Numbered from the stretch's first letter, positions 1 to 12,353 are shown. The stretch is DNA of 64,000 nucleotides from Blastomyces gilchristii SLH14081 (GCF_000003855.2 NW_003101682.1:8067551-8131550); one strand, 5' to 3'. Numbers and translations are program-made. The notes: generated from the sequence alone by a model not told the origin.

Positions 1-1739
1 TCAATATTAAAATATGAGTTTCAGAATGAATTATATACAGCAAACTCTTTTGAGAAAAAATATCAAGCTTTTATAAGAACTCTCTTTCAAAACTCATCAG
101 ATTCAGATTCAGTGAAAGAGAATATATCACTTCTTAACTATATTAATGAAAATGACTGAGAATGACCTGATCTTATACAAGATGAATTAGAGTCAGCTAT
201 CTTCTCAAGTTCAGTTAAAACTACTGCAGAGCCTGATTCAATTAATCACTTAATTATTCAAAATATATACTTCTACTTAAAGAATAAATATTTTAAGTCA
301 TTTTTCAATCTCTTGAAAAATGAATATCATTCTGAATGCTGAAGAGAAGTCACTGAAGTGATTCTTGTAAAACCTAATAGAAAAACTTCAATTCTTAAGT
401 TATATAGAGTAATATCTCTATTGAACTGTCTAGAAAAGGTTTTAGAAAAGATAATAGCTACTTAACTATCTTTTATAAGCTCTATCAGTAATTTCCTTTT
501 ATTCAGTGAATAAATAAGAGATAGAAAACAATATTCTACAATTGACACTGTTCTCTCAGTTGTTTATAATATTTAAATAACAAAGTATGAAGATCTAGTC
601 TTAACTGCAGTTTTTATTGATATAAAAGAAGCATTTAATCATGTTTCAAAGTCAAAGTTAATTCAGACTTTGAAGATGTTGAAACTGTCACTTTCTCTAA
701 TAAAATGAGTTAACTGTTTTATATTTAAAAGAATCATATAACTTTTCTTTGATGAAATGAAATAAGACAAGACTGAGATAAAAATAGAAGTACTGTAAGA
801 ATCTTCAATCTCACTCATTTTATTTGCAATATACACTGCATATCTATTTAAAAATAAAAATATGAGAATAGTATAATTTCTGAGTTACATGAATGATATT
901 AATCTAGTCTACAGCTCAAAAACTATCAAAGAGAATTTGAAAGTGATTGAAGAAGCTGTAAAGAAAATCATTGTTAAAGCAGATATTAATTAAATTCAAT
1001 TTAATATGAATAAAACTGAGTTAATTCATTTCTTTTCTAGATTTAATGAGAAAGAACTATCTCTAACTCTTTTAAATAGAGAGATTAAACTCAGTGTAAA
1101 TGTCAAATGATTAGAAGTATAGTTAAACTTCAAGTTAAATTTTAAATCTCATATTCATCAAAGAACTGTCAAGGTAGAAAGACTATTAAATAATATAATC
1201 AGACTATCAAATACAGAGAGAGATCTCTTCTTTCAGGCTATGAGACAGTTATATATAGCCTGTATTATCTCAGTAGCTGATTATGAAGTTCAAGTTTAAT
1301 AAAATAATCAAGAGAATTTCACTGAACTCTTTCAAAGTTTGTAAAACAGAGCTTTAAGAAGAATTCTGAAAGCATTCAAATCATCTTCTATTAAAATAAT
1401 GAAAATTGAAGCTTCAATTTCTTCTTCTACTATTAGATTTGAAAAGACCTGTATGAACTATGCTCTGAGAGTTATAAAGATGAGCTCAAATCATATAATC
1501 AGAGAAAGAGTCTCTTCTTCATTTTCATCAATTAACTCTGAAAATGAACTGGATTGAAATAGATTTCTTGATTGAAATGAAAATAATTCTTCAATGAAAA
1601 TGTCTTCTCAACTGTACAGACTATGCTCTCTGATTAAAAAACAATTTTCTTCTTTAAATATTGAAAAAGTTGATCATGAGAAGATATCTCTCTGAAGAGA
1701 AAAGCGTGAATCTCTTATAGACTTGCAAATAAGTGAACT
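1..1739 (+). pseudogene. LINE-1: Tad1-like LINE ORF2, reverse-transcriptase part (runs in from the left edge)
   Basis: Decayed non-LTR retrotransposon ORF2, cut off by the window edge on the left and by Gypsy-1a on the right. Reading through TGA/TAA stops gives one continuous frame with LINE reverse-transcriptase signatures: FIDIKEAFNHVS near 613-650 (motif with the first catalytic Asp) and YMNDINLVYSS near 882-914, which stands where Y-x-DD is expected, with the first Asp changed to Asn. The later part (about 1340-1690) has the long basic linker leading to RNase H. Trp codons are mostly TGA or TAA, so it cannot make enzyme. The frame resumes at 7466 with no shift once the Gypsy and one GAACT are removed. 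The same protein is seen in five other copies in the window. Family assignment rests on the order EN-RT-RNase H, the C-terminal Cys/His motif and the TAA-repeat tail of the family. Confidence 0.9.
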
Positions 1740-2053
1740 TGTGACGGGCTGCGCCCGATCAATTATATAGACTATTCCGTACACTTCATAGATTCCTACC
1801 ACCTCATTCCCGATCGCCGATCCTCGGCCGCCACGAATGTGTATGTTCTGATCGCCGATCCTCGGCCGCTACGAACACGTGTATATTCTTCCGCCCCGAA
1901 GCTCCACCGTGTATGCCACCACATACATGTATAAATATCCACTTCAATCACTGATTCTCACACTTTCTCTTTCTTTCCTTCTCTAATGTTTTTCTCTTTG
2001 TTATATAAGATCTATCAATATAATATCAATCTATTCAGTGTAGGTCTCTTACA
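1740..2053 (+). repeat. 5' LTR of Gypsy-1a
   Basis: Starts TGTGACGGGC and ends TTACA. The first 200 bases are GC-rich and the last 100 are AT-shifted. It contains a tandem pair of a roughly 40-bp block carrying GATCGCCGATCCTCGGCCGC (about 1812-1831 and 1850-1869), also visible in the 3' LTR but single in the LTRs of the minus-strand copies at 10839 and 19690. The TATAAATA run at about 1930 is a candidate promoter TATA box. Confidence 0.93.
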
Positions 2054-2149
2054 CTAGAAAAACATTCATTATCTTCTTATTAGAAAATGATTATTCACAC
2101 ATTATCTTCTCATTAGAAATGATTATTCATTGAGAAATATCTGAACATA

Positions 2150-3534
2150 TAACAACATGTAAGAAATAGAGCAACAGTTAAACAGTTAAGCAGACACTGA
2201 GTTCTCAGATAGAAGCTTACTCATCAGTTATTCTGACTCTGTAACAAGATCTTACAAAGAGAGTAAAATTTTATAAGAGAATATCAGTGAAAGAGCTGAG
2301 AGTTCTGACACTTATATATATAAGATATTCATACAATTACACATCTGACAATTGATATAATCATGTCTAATGATAATATGAAATTCTTGAATATAAGTAT
2401 AGATACAATGTCACAGTGACTCTGAGTAATATTGAAATTACAATAATAATAAATAGCTGATATGCATGCAACTCAATAACTTCAATATAAAGAGATTCAA
2501 TAATTAACTTATATGATTTCAACATCTACAGAATCAAATACAAAAGCACTGAAGAAATACTTAGATACTTCTGTATATTTCAATACTTTCAATCTCACTC
2601 TCTACTCATTATGAAGAATGGAAATACTTACAAAACTGAGTGTAGATGAAGATGTCATCAGTTCATTAATCAATCAAGATTAATATATCAATGAATAATT
2701 GAAGAATCATATGAAACAGAAGTTTCATTCATGAATAAAAGTATATTAATCAGCATTGTAAATATCTGATAACATTATTAAATATCTTGATATTCTGTTT
2801 CAAGACACTGCTATGCAATAGAAAGTATTAGATTAATTACAGAGTATCTGATAGAGAAATATTTCTCTTACAACATTCATTTCTGACTTCAATATTAAGA
2901 TCTTAGAAGTAGATAATCAATCTTGAAAGAATTGAATGAAGATTAGCATACTTAAGAAGACATTAACTTTTGAACTCTTACAGGCTCTTATAAGTGTAAA
3001 TGAAGACTTAACTTATAAAGGCTTCTGCACACAGCTCTGAACATTGAATAACTGTTTTATCAAGCTCAAGAGTATACAGAACAGTGATAGAAGATGTTAC
3101 ATCTCAGTTACTTATATATCTACACTAAAGAACAACAATGATGCAGATGTCATGAACTGAATAGATTCAAATATCTATATATAAGCAAGAGTTTTCACTG
3201 TTTGAACAGGCTTCTGAGTCTCTGAAATCACTTCTGAAGAAGTCACTGATTAATGTTAATATGAAGTGTGTATCAACTGTAACTGATCAGAACACATTGC
3301 TTTCAACTGTCAATCAATCTATATATCTTTATACTTGAGAGAAAGATCAGTGCCTTCTCATTTGAAGAATAAATCAGCATCTGTTCACATCAATCACATT
3401 ACATTAGAGAAAGATTCAGAAGATAACTATGAGAATGTCTCAGTGAAACAGAGAAAAGATTAGCTTCTGTTCAAATTCATAAATAGAAGCTTGAAGAGAT
3501 CAGATGATAATAATTTGAAGAGAAGATAATAATG
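2150..3534 (+). pseudogene. Gypsy-1a gag
   Basis: Capsid/nucleocapsid region between the 5' LTR and the protease, with many stops. The only firm motif is one CCHC zinc knuckle: Cys codons at 3269 and 3278, His at 3293, Cys at 3308, giving C-x2-C-x4-H-x4-C. This marks the nucleocapsid end of gag, which would bind the element's RNA in the particle. The start is uncertain because the N-terminal part is too decayed to place an ATG. The homologous zinc-knuckle stretch in Gypsy-1b (about 9878-9920) has lost some of these residues. Confidence 0.8.
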
Positions 3535-6500
3535 AATGCAATTCTTATATCTACTGTAATTGATAACATGTATAATATAAAAGCCATGATAGACAGCAGT
3601 CTATGCTACTATACAATGATAAAATCTTCAGTTGTAAGATATTATAATCTTCAGTATATTGCTTTATTAAAACTCTGACTTCTCACAGGATTTGATGATC
3701 TGAAAGATGTTTATACTCATTATATAGTGAAACTAAATATAGATGTAAGAGAATATTAACATGAAGATGTCTACACATATGAAGTTGATAATCTCAATTA
3801 TAATCTTATATTAGAACTTGTCTAACTATCTGAATAAGACATCTTGCTGAATGCTTGAAACAGGAGCTTGATATTCTCTAATAATGATAGAACACATAAA
3901 GATGATATTCACAAGACTATGAATCTTACACAGATCTCTGTCAACACTTATGAAATACTCTGAAAAAGAAGTCATTATCAAAACCACTGACAGAGTCACT
4001 GACAAATTCACTGATAGCAGAATCATATGTCAATCTATTTCACCAGTCTGATCAATATTAAAAAGGCTCTAGAAAAGTTATTCTGTGTTATAATAATAGA
4101 TTCTTGTATAAAACTCTCTTAATAATATCATGAATACCTAGATGTCTTCTGACAAGATAATACTATAAACATATCTCTCTTATAAGGTTCTGAAATGAAT
4201 CATAGTATCAAGTTAGAGAAAAAGAATGATAAGAACTCTGAACTGCTATGAGACTCTCTTTATAACATGTTCTAAGATGAACTTCTTCTTCTTTAAAAGA
4301 CACTCAATGATCTGTTGAATAAAGAATTTATACATGTTAGTAACTCTTTCATCACAGTCTCTATTCTCTTTGCAAAGAAATCAGATGAAGAACTTCAGTT
4401 CTGTGTGAATTATCAAGAATTGAATAGATTAATAAAGAAAGACTGTTATTCTTTATCTCTTATCAATGAAACTCTAGCTCACATTGAACAAGCTCAATGA
4501 TTTACAAAGTTAGATGTCATTATCACATTTCATAAGATTCACATTGCTGAAGAAGATGAGTGGCTTACAGCATTCTGAACATAATATAATCTCTTTGAAT
4601 GAGTAGTCACACTCTTTGAACTGATCAATGCTCTCAGTATATTTCAGAAGTATATTAACTGAGCACTTCAAGACTTTCTTAATGAATTTGTATCTGCTTA
4701 TCTAGATGACATTCTCATCTTTATCAATGAATTCAGAAAGAAATATCAAGAGCATGTACAAAGAGTATTACAATAACTACAAGAAGCAGAACTATTAATT
4801 GATATTAATAAGTGTGATTTCAAAGTCAAGAGTACTAAATACTTAGATTTTATCATAGAAGCTGGCAAGGAAATCTGAATGAATTCTGAGAAGATCTCTG
4901 CTATTCTTAAATGAGAGATCTCACACACTGTGAAAGATGTATAAAGCTTCATCAGATTTGCTAACTTCTATCAGTGATTTATACAAAACTTCTCAGATAT
5001 CATAAGATCACTTACAGAACTCACTAAGAAAGACTCAGTATTTCAATAATCAGCAGACACTGAAACTGCATTTACACAGATGAAGAAGATGTTCATTAAT
5101 ACTTCTCTACTAATAATATTTAATTCTGATTATAAGATAGTTATTGAAGCTGATTTCTCTGACTATATGATAGAAGAAGTGATATTACAATATAATGATG
5201 AAGATGTTCTATAATCATATGTCTTCATATCTCAGAAACTGAGTTCTGCTGAATATAATTATGAGATCTCTGACAAGGAACTTCTCACAATCATACACTG
5301 TTTAGAAGAATGAGACTCTGAACTCTGAAGTGTCTCTGAATTTGAGATAGTCACAGATCATAAGAATCTCAAATACTTTATAACTACCTGTAAACTCACT
5401 GAATGACAGATACAATGATCTGAGTTCTTAAGTCACTTTCATTTTACAATACACTATCATTCTGGCAGCTAGAACTTGATGACAGATGCTCTCTCACAAT
5501 GAGAGTAAGACATATCATTCAATGTAACAGATACTCACTGAATGAATTGAGAGCACTGGCTCTTGAATCTGAAGATACTAGTTGATTAAGATGGAACAGC
5601 TCACAGCACTATACATGCTTCTTCAATTAGAACTGTCACTGATATCTTAACTTCTTCTGAATCTACATTAGATGAGCTATAGCATATAGCAGCTCAAATC
5701 AATGAACTTCTCTAAGCACTCACTGAAGCAGTATGACAAGAAGCACTCTGATTTCTCTCAGAATTATGTGTAAGAATTGACATCTCAGAATGTTCAATTG
5801 ATGATAATAACACTCTATAATTCTGTGAACAATACTGAGTCTCTCACTCCAAACTCTTACACACCTGGATAATGCAAGAGATACATAATTCATATATAAC
5901 TGATTATTCAGGTCATGAACAACTGTATAGAATGATCTTCTGACAGTTCTATTAACCTGAGATATTAAACAGTATCAGACACTTCATCTGAAACTGTAAT
6001 CACTGTTCTTTCATTATCTTATGAAAGAACTGTAGAAAAGATCTACTGAAATCACTCAATGTTTCTGATAGAATCTGATGAGATGTAGTAATTAACTTCA
6101 CTATTAATCTATCTGAGAGTAAGAGTTGTAGAAACATTCTGATCATTGTGAATTAATTAAGTAAAGATATAATATTGAAATCTTGTAATAAAATAAATGC
6201 TGAACAAGTCACTGAAGCTTTTCTACAGATCTCATTCTATTGAAGGCATGAATTACTGAGATCTATAGTATTAGATCAGAGTCATCAATTTGTGAGTACT
6301 CTCTGAACAAGAATCTGTCAAGTTCTCAAGATTACACACTGTCTGTCAACTGTCTATTATCTCAAGATTGATGATGCATCAGAACAGATAATTCAGATTA
6401 TGAAGAATTATCTTTATAAGTTCTGCAATCACTTATAAGATGATTGACATGATCTTCTTCTACACACAGAGGTTACTATTAATGATTGAGATGCTGTCTT

Positions 6501-7146
6501 AACAGATGTAAGTCTGTTCTTCCTTACACACAGTTATTACATGAAAGTGTTGAATCTTCTAGAGATTATACAGTTCACATCAAATCTCTGCAGTTCAATT
6601 CACATCACTGATAATATAGTAACAAAGCTTTAAGATATCTGTGACTGAGCAGAAGCCTTCATAACAGCTATGAAATAAGATTAAGAGAATCAAATCAATG
6701 TTCACTGAGATTCTGCTGAGCAGTATAAGATAGAAGACTTAGTGTGATTGAATCTTAAGAATATACAGATCATATGTTCATCTTATACACTGAACTATCA
6801 TCATGTCAAGTATAAAGTGATAGAAGTTCTAGATAGTCACAACTACTGTCTTGACATATCATCAGAAATTCATAATATCTTTCATACAAGCTTGCTCTGT
6901 CACATCATCACTGACTCATTCTCTTCTCAACTAACTTTCAACTGACAGTCACCAGGGATCATAGGAGAAGATAATGAGCTTGAGTGAGAGATTGAAGATA
7001 TTCTCAATGAGAGATTACACAGCTGTAATCAATAATATCTTATGAAATGAGTCAGCTATGATCAATTAATCTGAACTCTGAGTTTCATGTTATCTGAAAC
7101 AGTAGTCATTGACTGATGAGAACTGCTTCTGAAAGAAAGAGGCTAA
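3535..7146 (+). pseudogene. Gypsy-1a pol: protease, RT, RNase H, integrase, chromodomain
   Basis: One decayed polyprotein. Protease: the aspartic active-site region reads MIDSSLC with Asp at 3592-3594 (D-S-G expected). RT: conserved blocks from about 4315, catalytic YLDD intact at 4699-4710. RNase H: about 5060-5480, with TDHKNL near 5350-5370. Integrase: zinc-binding C-x2-C at 5995-6006, catalytic core about 6080-6400 with an Asp block near 6270, then the C-terminal strand region about 6740-6900. Chromodomain: about 6967-7110, reading E-x-E-I-E-D-I-L-N-E-R then YLMK-stop-VSY, where the stop is the usual Trp. The TAA at 7144-7146 abuts the 3' LTR, so the purine run just before it (GAAAGAAAGAGG) serves both coding and as a candidate polypurine tract. 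Chromodomains steer such elements to heterochromatin; that role here is inferred. Confidence 0.92.
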
Positions 7147-7460
7147 TATGACAGGCTGTGCCTGATCAATTATATAGACTATTCTGTACACTTCATAGAT
7201 TTCTATCACCTCATTCCTGATCACTGATTCTCAGCTGCTATGAACATATATATTCTGATCACTGATCCTCAGCTGCTATGAACGCGTGTATATTCTTCCA
7301 CTCTGAAGCTCCACCACATACATCATCACATACATGTATAAATATTCACTTCAATTGCTGATTCTCGCACTTTCTCTTTCTTTCCTTCTCTAATGTTTTT
7401 CTCTTTGTTATATAAGACCTATCAATATAATACCGATCTATTCGGCGTAGGCCCCTTACA
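7147..7460 (+). repeat. 3' LTR of Gypsy-1a
   Basis: 314 bp, same length as the 5' LTR. It starts TATGACAGGC (mutated from TGTGACGGGC) and ends with the unmutated GGCGTAGGCCCCTTACA. Comparison with the 5' LTR shows changes almost only at CpG and CpC, on either strand, while CpA sites such as TACACTTCATAG are unchanged. Followed by the GAACT duplication at 7461-7465. Confidence 0.95.
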
Positions 7461-8465
7461 GAACTATCTAAGAAGAAAGAATATAAACAGCATTTGAAGA
7501 GAATTTTCACAATCAATATAGAAGACTCTATTCTGATTTATTCAGATGACTTCAAAAATGAGAATTTGAATAGATTAGATGCAGACATTGCTTATACTGA
7601 AGATAATATCAAGTTTATCTCAGATTTCTGAAATTTAGACTGTGAATCTGAAGTCTTTGATGCTGAACTATTTATAATAGTGAAAGCTTTCAAACTCATT
7701 GAAATAAAATCTTATAAAAGAGGAAATAGTTTGAAAGAGGCATGAATATTCTCTGATAGTCAAGCTGCTGTGAAAAGACTTAGAAATAGTTAGATTTATA
7801 ATGATTAAATGAATCTTAAACTGATCTTAAACTCTGTTTTGAAAATTTAAAAGAGAAGAATATCAAAGCTGATAATTTATCTGCACTGAGTTTCTGCTTA
7901 TATGAATATTCATGATAATGAATTGACTGATTCAGCTGTAAAAAAGAGTGCAGAATTAAGCAGATCTATTAAAAAAATTATATTCTAATCTTTTATAAAG
8001 AGAAAAATAAAAGAATCTTATTTAGACAAGTGAAATGAAAGCTGATAGAAATAAAAGAAGAGTATACATTATTCAAGATTTGAAACAAAACCTAAGTGAA
8101 AATCTTGTTCAATTAAATGTAAAAAGAAAATATTCTCATCTATAATACAGCTGAAACTAGGACATGGCTATTTCAAATCTTATATATAAAGATTTGATAA
8201 TAGATTTGATTCAATAGAATGCTCAGTCTGCAATACAAATGAGAATTCTGAGTATATTGTAATACACTGTGCATTATACAATAGTCTCAGAGTCAGATTG
8301 AAAGAGAAGTATAATCTAAATCAATTAAATATGAGATTCTTATTCTCAACTGAGACAGGAATTAAATACTTAATAGACTTTCTATCAGAAACTCAAGCAG
8401 CTACAAGAAAATAGCTAAATTCAGAAATATCTGAATATGAAAAGAAAGAAATCAATCAGATATAG
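7461..8465 (+). pseudogene. LINE-1: RNase H and C-terminal zinc motif of ORF2
   Basis: Continuation of LINE-1 after the Gypsy. RNase H domain about 7530-7900: IYSDDFK (Asp, normally S-D-G-S), AELF (Glu), FSDSQAA (Asp) and YLH-stop-VSAY, where H-W-V-P-A-H is expected. A C-terminal Cys/His motif follows: the first Cys of C-x2-C is kept as CSVC near 8222, then about ten residues later the VIHC block. ORF2 ends at TAG 8463-8465. RNase H inside a LINE ORF2 is typical of the Tad1/I groups. Confidence 0.88.
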
Positions 8466-8828
8466 TCTGTTAAAACAGCTATATACTATCTTTTAATAAT
8501 TTGTTTTGTTACAGTCTCTCTTTACTTTACCTTTTCCTTTCAATTGCTTTCTATCTATCTATTTATCTATCTTTAAGACTGTGTTCTCTTTTCCTTTGTC
8601 ATGATATTGTCAAATGGTTTCAAAGTATCAGAAGATGTTAAGACACTGCAATTTATAAACAGTTTTTGTATTCTGAGCTGGAATTTTCTGATTTTACATA
8701 TCTGAAATTGGTGAATGTATAATAGTTAACTTTACAGATATAGGAAAAACTCTGAGAACTAAAAGTTCTCAGGTATATGTCATAGTCTCTGACTACATAC
8801 ATCTATAATTCAAGAATAATAATAATAC
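8466..8828 (+). other. LINE-1 3' UTR, hairpin and TAA-repeat tail
   Basis: Non-coding tail common to all LINE copies here. A perfect hairpin with 9-bp arms CTGAGAACT / AGTTCTCAG and an AAA loop lies at 8752-8772. The element ends with GAATAATAATAAT at about 8816-8828. Such 3' structures are where LINE reverse transcriptase starts; that function is inferred. Confidence 0.75.
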
Positions 8829-9794
8829 AGAGACATCTTCAAGAAGATTGACAGTGTATATTACTTATATATCATAAGTATTGAACTGACTCAGATTAAG
8901 GTGAAATTTCTGTTTAAGAGTATAGATGAAGTTGTGAAATTCAGACAATGTATTTCTCTTATAATTTGAAGAATCTTTAATCTTAATCTCTCTATCTTTA
9001 TAATAGATGTAGATGTGTAGAGGCTGTGACAGTGATAAAGCAGTTGAAGAGCTTATGTCAAAATATACAGTAAGTTCAGAAATCTCAGATTTCTGTCAGA
9101 ACAGAGATGTACACACTCTAGAAGATAATATGAAGTTTTTCTCAGAGAATGAGATCAGATTAGTCTCAGTATAAGTGTATAAGATTTTATCAGTTCATTA
9201 ATAGAGCTTAACTGATTCAAACTTGTAATCAGATTGAGTGATTTAAATTGTAATATAATAGAACTGAAGCAGTGACTAGTCAGCAGTATTACATAGATAT
9301 AGTTATTTAAAAAGCTATAGAAGTGAGCTTAACTATCTTGTTTAAATAGCAAGCTTATGAGCTACAGAGTTGTTGCAAGAATATCACAAATATAATACTT
9401 AGTATACTAAGAAGATTGTATGAGAAATGCAGTAACTCTCATATATATTCTCATAGAAGATAAAAAATAAATCACTGACTTCTTTAATAAGAAGCCAGTA
9501 TCTAGCTATTCTATATAGACAGTGAATAGATACTCTTCTCTCATTTCATGAGTGAGAATAGTCAGGGTGATATCTCAGTGATGTCTCACTACTATGAAAG
9601 AGTAATCTGCTGATCTCATATAGAAGTAAGGTTCTTATATTCAATAATCAGATCTTTCTATATTATATCTGAATGATGTTATAAAGTGATTGATAACTGG
9701 TTTGAACAGTCTGCGGGATGAATGACATCATCTACAGGGAAGTGATGAGCTGTGTGGAACTGCAGTGAGGTCTTGACGCGGCTAGAGAAGTGAT
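8829..9794 (+). other. Unidentified decayed coding-like sequence
   Basis: No family recognised. From about 9017 to 9790 one plus frame reads coherently if TGA/TAA/TAG are taken as former Trp/Gln/Arg codons, starting with a GCDSDKAVEELM-like stretch and ending in a short GC-rich, less mutated patch (9700-9790) that reads NDIIYREVMSCVELQ. The frame runs without a break into the gag remnant of Gypsy-1b, so it could be a divergent gag N-terminus or another element. It does not align by eye with the gag of Gypsy-1a. Confidence 0.3.
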
Positions 9795-10838
9795 AATTAA
9801 ACAAGAGTCTCTGTCATCTAAACAAACTTCTAAGTCTTTGAGATCGCCTCTGAAGCAGCTGCTGATTAATATTAATAAGAACTGTGTATTAACCTTAACT
9901 GACTAGAATATATTACTTTCAACTGCTGATTAATCTACATATCTTCTCATTCAAAGAAGAAATCAGTGCCAGTCCGTGTCAATCATGTCACATTGAAGAA
10001 GAATTTGAATGATAACTATAAGAACATCTCTATAAAATAGGGAAAAGACTAGCTTCTGCTCAAACTTGCAAGCAGAAGCTTCAAGAGATTGAATAAGAAC
10101 AATTTAAAGAGAAAATAACAATGAATATGATTCTAATATCCATTATAATAAATAACATATATAATATAAAAGTCATGATCAACAGTGATCTATATTACTA
10201 TGTACTAATTAAATCTTTAGTTGTAAGATACTGTAATCTTTAGTATGTTCTCTTATTACAACACTAACTTCTTACAGAATTTAATGACTTAAAAGATATT
10301 TATATATATTATATAATAAAACTAAATATAGATGTTAAAGAACATTAACATGAAGATACTTATATATATAAAGTTAATAATCTTAACTATGATTTTATAT
10401 TAGAACTTGTCAGACTGCCTGAATCAGATATCTTACTAAATACTTAAAATAGAAGTTTAATATTCTCTAATAATAATTAAGTTCATGAGAATAATATTCA
10501 TAAGACTATGAATCTGACACAAACCTCTGTAAACACTTATAAAATACTTTGAAAGAGCTGCTGACAAAGTTACTAATAAGATTACTAATAGCAGAATTAT
10601 ATAATAATTTACTTCATCAGTCTGACTGATATTAAAAAACCTCTAGAAAAGTAATTCTATATTATAATAACAGATTCTTATATAAAACTCTCTTAATAAT
10701 ATTATGAATATCTAGATGTCTTTACATAAGACAATGTTACAAACCTATTCTTCTTAAGAAACTCAGAAGCAGATTACAGTATTAAGTTGAAAAAGAAGAA
10801 TGATAAGAACTCTGAATTACTATAAGACTTCTTTTATA
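9795..10838 (+). pseudogene. Gypsy-1b fragment: gag end, protease
   Basis: Matches Gypsy-1a from about 3200 to 4260: the end of gag with its degraded zinc knuckle (about 9878-9920), then the protease region about 10120-10450. No LTR is attached. It stops where the LTR of minus-strand Gypsy-1c begins at 10839, in the middle of the homology, so 1c probably inserted into 1b. The other half of 1b is not seen in the window. Confidence 0.82.
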
Positions 10839-11110
10839 TATAAGAGATCTACACTAAATAGATCAGTATTAATATATAGATGTTATATAATAAAAGTGAA
10901 AAATGTTAAAGAGGAAAAACAGAGAAAGTATATAAATCAGTAATCATAGTGAATATTTATACATATATAAGATAAAGCTTTAGAGCAGAAGAATAGAAAT
11001 TTCATAAGTTCTTTAGCTAAGAATCAGTGACTGAGAATCAGAGCTTTCAGCAGAAATCTATGAAGTGTAATGAAATAGTCTATGTAATTAATCAGACACA
11101 GTCTGTCACA
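10839..11110 (-). repeat. 3' LTR of Gypsy-1c (minus strand)
   Basis: Reverse complement of the Gypsy-1 LTR, fully AT-shifted, with outer end TATAAGAG (from TGTAAGGG) at 10839 and inner end GTCTGTCACA at 11110. It is 272 bp, shorter than the 314 bp of Gypsy-1a because the internal 40-bp block is single. Confidence 0.88.
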
Positions 11111-12270
11111 CTAACTTCTTCTTTTCAGAAGTGAGATTATGTATAGTTCTTATCAGTCAAGAGCTGCTATTTCAGATAATATAGAGCTCAGAGTTTAGAT
11201 CAGATAATTATAACTAACTTATTCTATAAAATATTATCAGATATAGACTGACTGCTGAAATTATAAATCTTATGTTTAATTTCATTTAATCTGATCTTAT
11301 ACATTTCTTAGCATGAATCTCACTGAGACTAGTTATTAAAAAAACATGCAAAGTAACTATATATCAGATCTTAAAATGAGATCATGACTTAGAAAAAATA
11401 AGAAAGTAGTCTCATTTGATTTCATTTAGTCTCATTCTTAGTATAAAGTTACTATTTTTAAACATTTTAGGGTTTTTTTTAGACTATTTCTAATTTTTTA
11501 AAAAGTAACACTTTTTAATAACACTCAAATAAGATTTAAAGTCATTTAAAGTAATAAGAATAATTTAAATTAAGAAGTGAAAATCATAGTTTTATTTGAA
11601 AAATGTGATAAGAGTAGACAGTTAGTCTCACTGAGACAGTTTGAGACTACTATCTAATATTAAAACTGTGTAATGAAATCAGTTAAATTAATAATGAAAT
11701 CATTAAATATTCTGATTCTGGTCTCAGACACAGTTACATAGTCAGTCTAATCAGATACAGCTGTGAAATCTCTTATTAAGAATATCTTTAATCTCTTATT
11801 CAAGTTTATTATCTTCTTCTATAATCTCTGACAGCTGATAGTTAAAAGTTAGTTAAGAAGAGAATGAGTTGATGACAGTACAGTAAAGCAAGCTTGTATA
11901 AAAGATATAATAAATTTCTAATAATATGTTAAGATAGTAGTTAAAACTATCTAGAACTTCTATCACTTTGTATTTAATATAATAATTGTTTAATATATAA
12001 GATAAGTGTGTAATCTGTATATTTTTAAGATTCAATCACATCAGATCTTCTATCTTATATTACTCAGCAGAGTTTCAGCAGACATTAATTTAATCTTCTT
12101 AATCTTATTTAGTACTCATTATGAAGACTTTCACTCAGTTACAGACATCTCAGAGCTTTATTACTATATTATCAGTGATCTGAATTAAACTGCAGAGATC
12201 CAGTATGACCTATATACACTCTAGAATATTCAACCCTTTCATATATTACCTATAGATAAAAAAGAACGAG
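11111..12270 (-). pseudogene. Gypsy-1c pol, chromodomain and integrase C-terminus, split by MITE-1
   Basis: Minus-strand continuation from the LTR. 11111-11235 and 11758-11830 match the chromodomain end of Gypsy-1a; 11853-12035 is open and reads LNLKNIQ...YKVIEVLDS, the integrase C-terminal region; then homology fades by about 12270. MITE-1 (11244-11749) with its 8-bp duplication sits in the chromodomain region. The element resumes at 19960 beyond Gypsy-1d. Confidence 0.82.
11244..11749 (+). mobile_element. MITE-1: non-autonomous hAT-type element
   Basis: 506 bp, begins TAGACTG and ends CAGTCTA, flanked by perfect 8-bp duplications ATCAGATA at 11236-11243 and 11750-11757. Eight-base duplications are the hAT hallmark. 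No coding capacity. The left end shares about 100 bp and the right end about 38 bp with hAT-1, so it was probably moved by that transposase. It contains the GTGTTA-type word (reverse strand) at 11503-11524. Confidence 0.93.
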
Positions 12271-12353
12271 GTGATAAAAGAGGCCTGCCCGGAAAAGACG
12301 CTGTGGATCAACGCAGGGAAGATCACTAACCGACAAAACGCGACGAGAAATCC
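12271..12353. other. Short unmutated GC-rich patch before an assembly gap
   Basis: 83 bp rich in CpG (GCCTGCCCGGAAAAGACGC onward) between decayed Gypsy-1c sequence and the N run. No similarity to any other part of the window is visible. It could be single-copy sequence, the end of an unseen insertion, or a wrong join at the gap. Confidence 0.5.

Larger units (their letters stand above)
1740..7460 (+). mobile_element. Gypsy-1a: complete Ty3/Gypsy chromovirus inserted in LINE-1
   Basis: 5721-bp LTR retrotransposon with two 314-bp LTRs and a perfect 5-bp target-site duplication, GAACT at 1735-1739 and 7461-7465. Removing it restores the LINE ORF2 frame exactly. Order of domains is gag, protease, RT, RNase H, integrase, chromodomain, the Ty3/Gypsy order. 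All coding parts are full of in-frame stops, so it is non-autonomous today. The outer ends of both LTRs keep CpG-rich sequence while everything inside is AT-shifted. Confidence 0.95.

Noticed and set aside
4315..5480. TGA read as Trp suggesting an altered genetic code
   Set aside because: TAA and TAG also fall at conserved positions and catalytic Asp codons are changed too; mutation of CpC/CpG explains it better.
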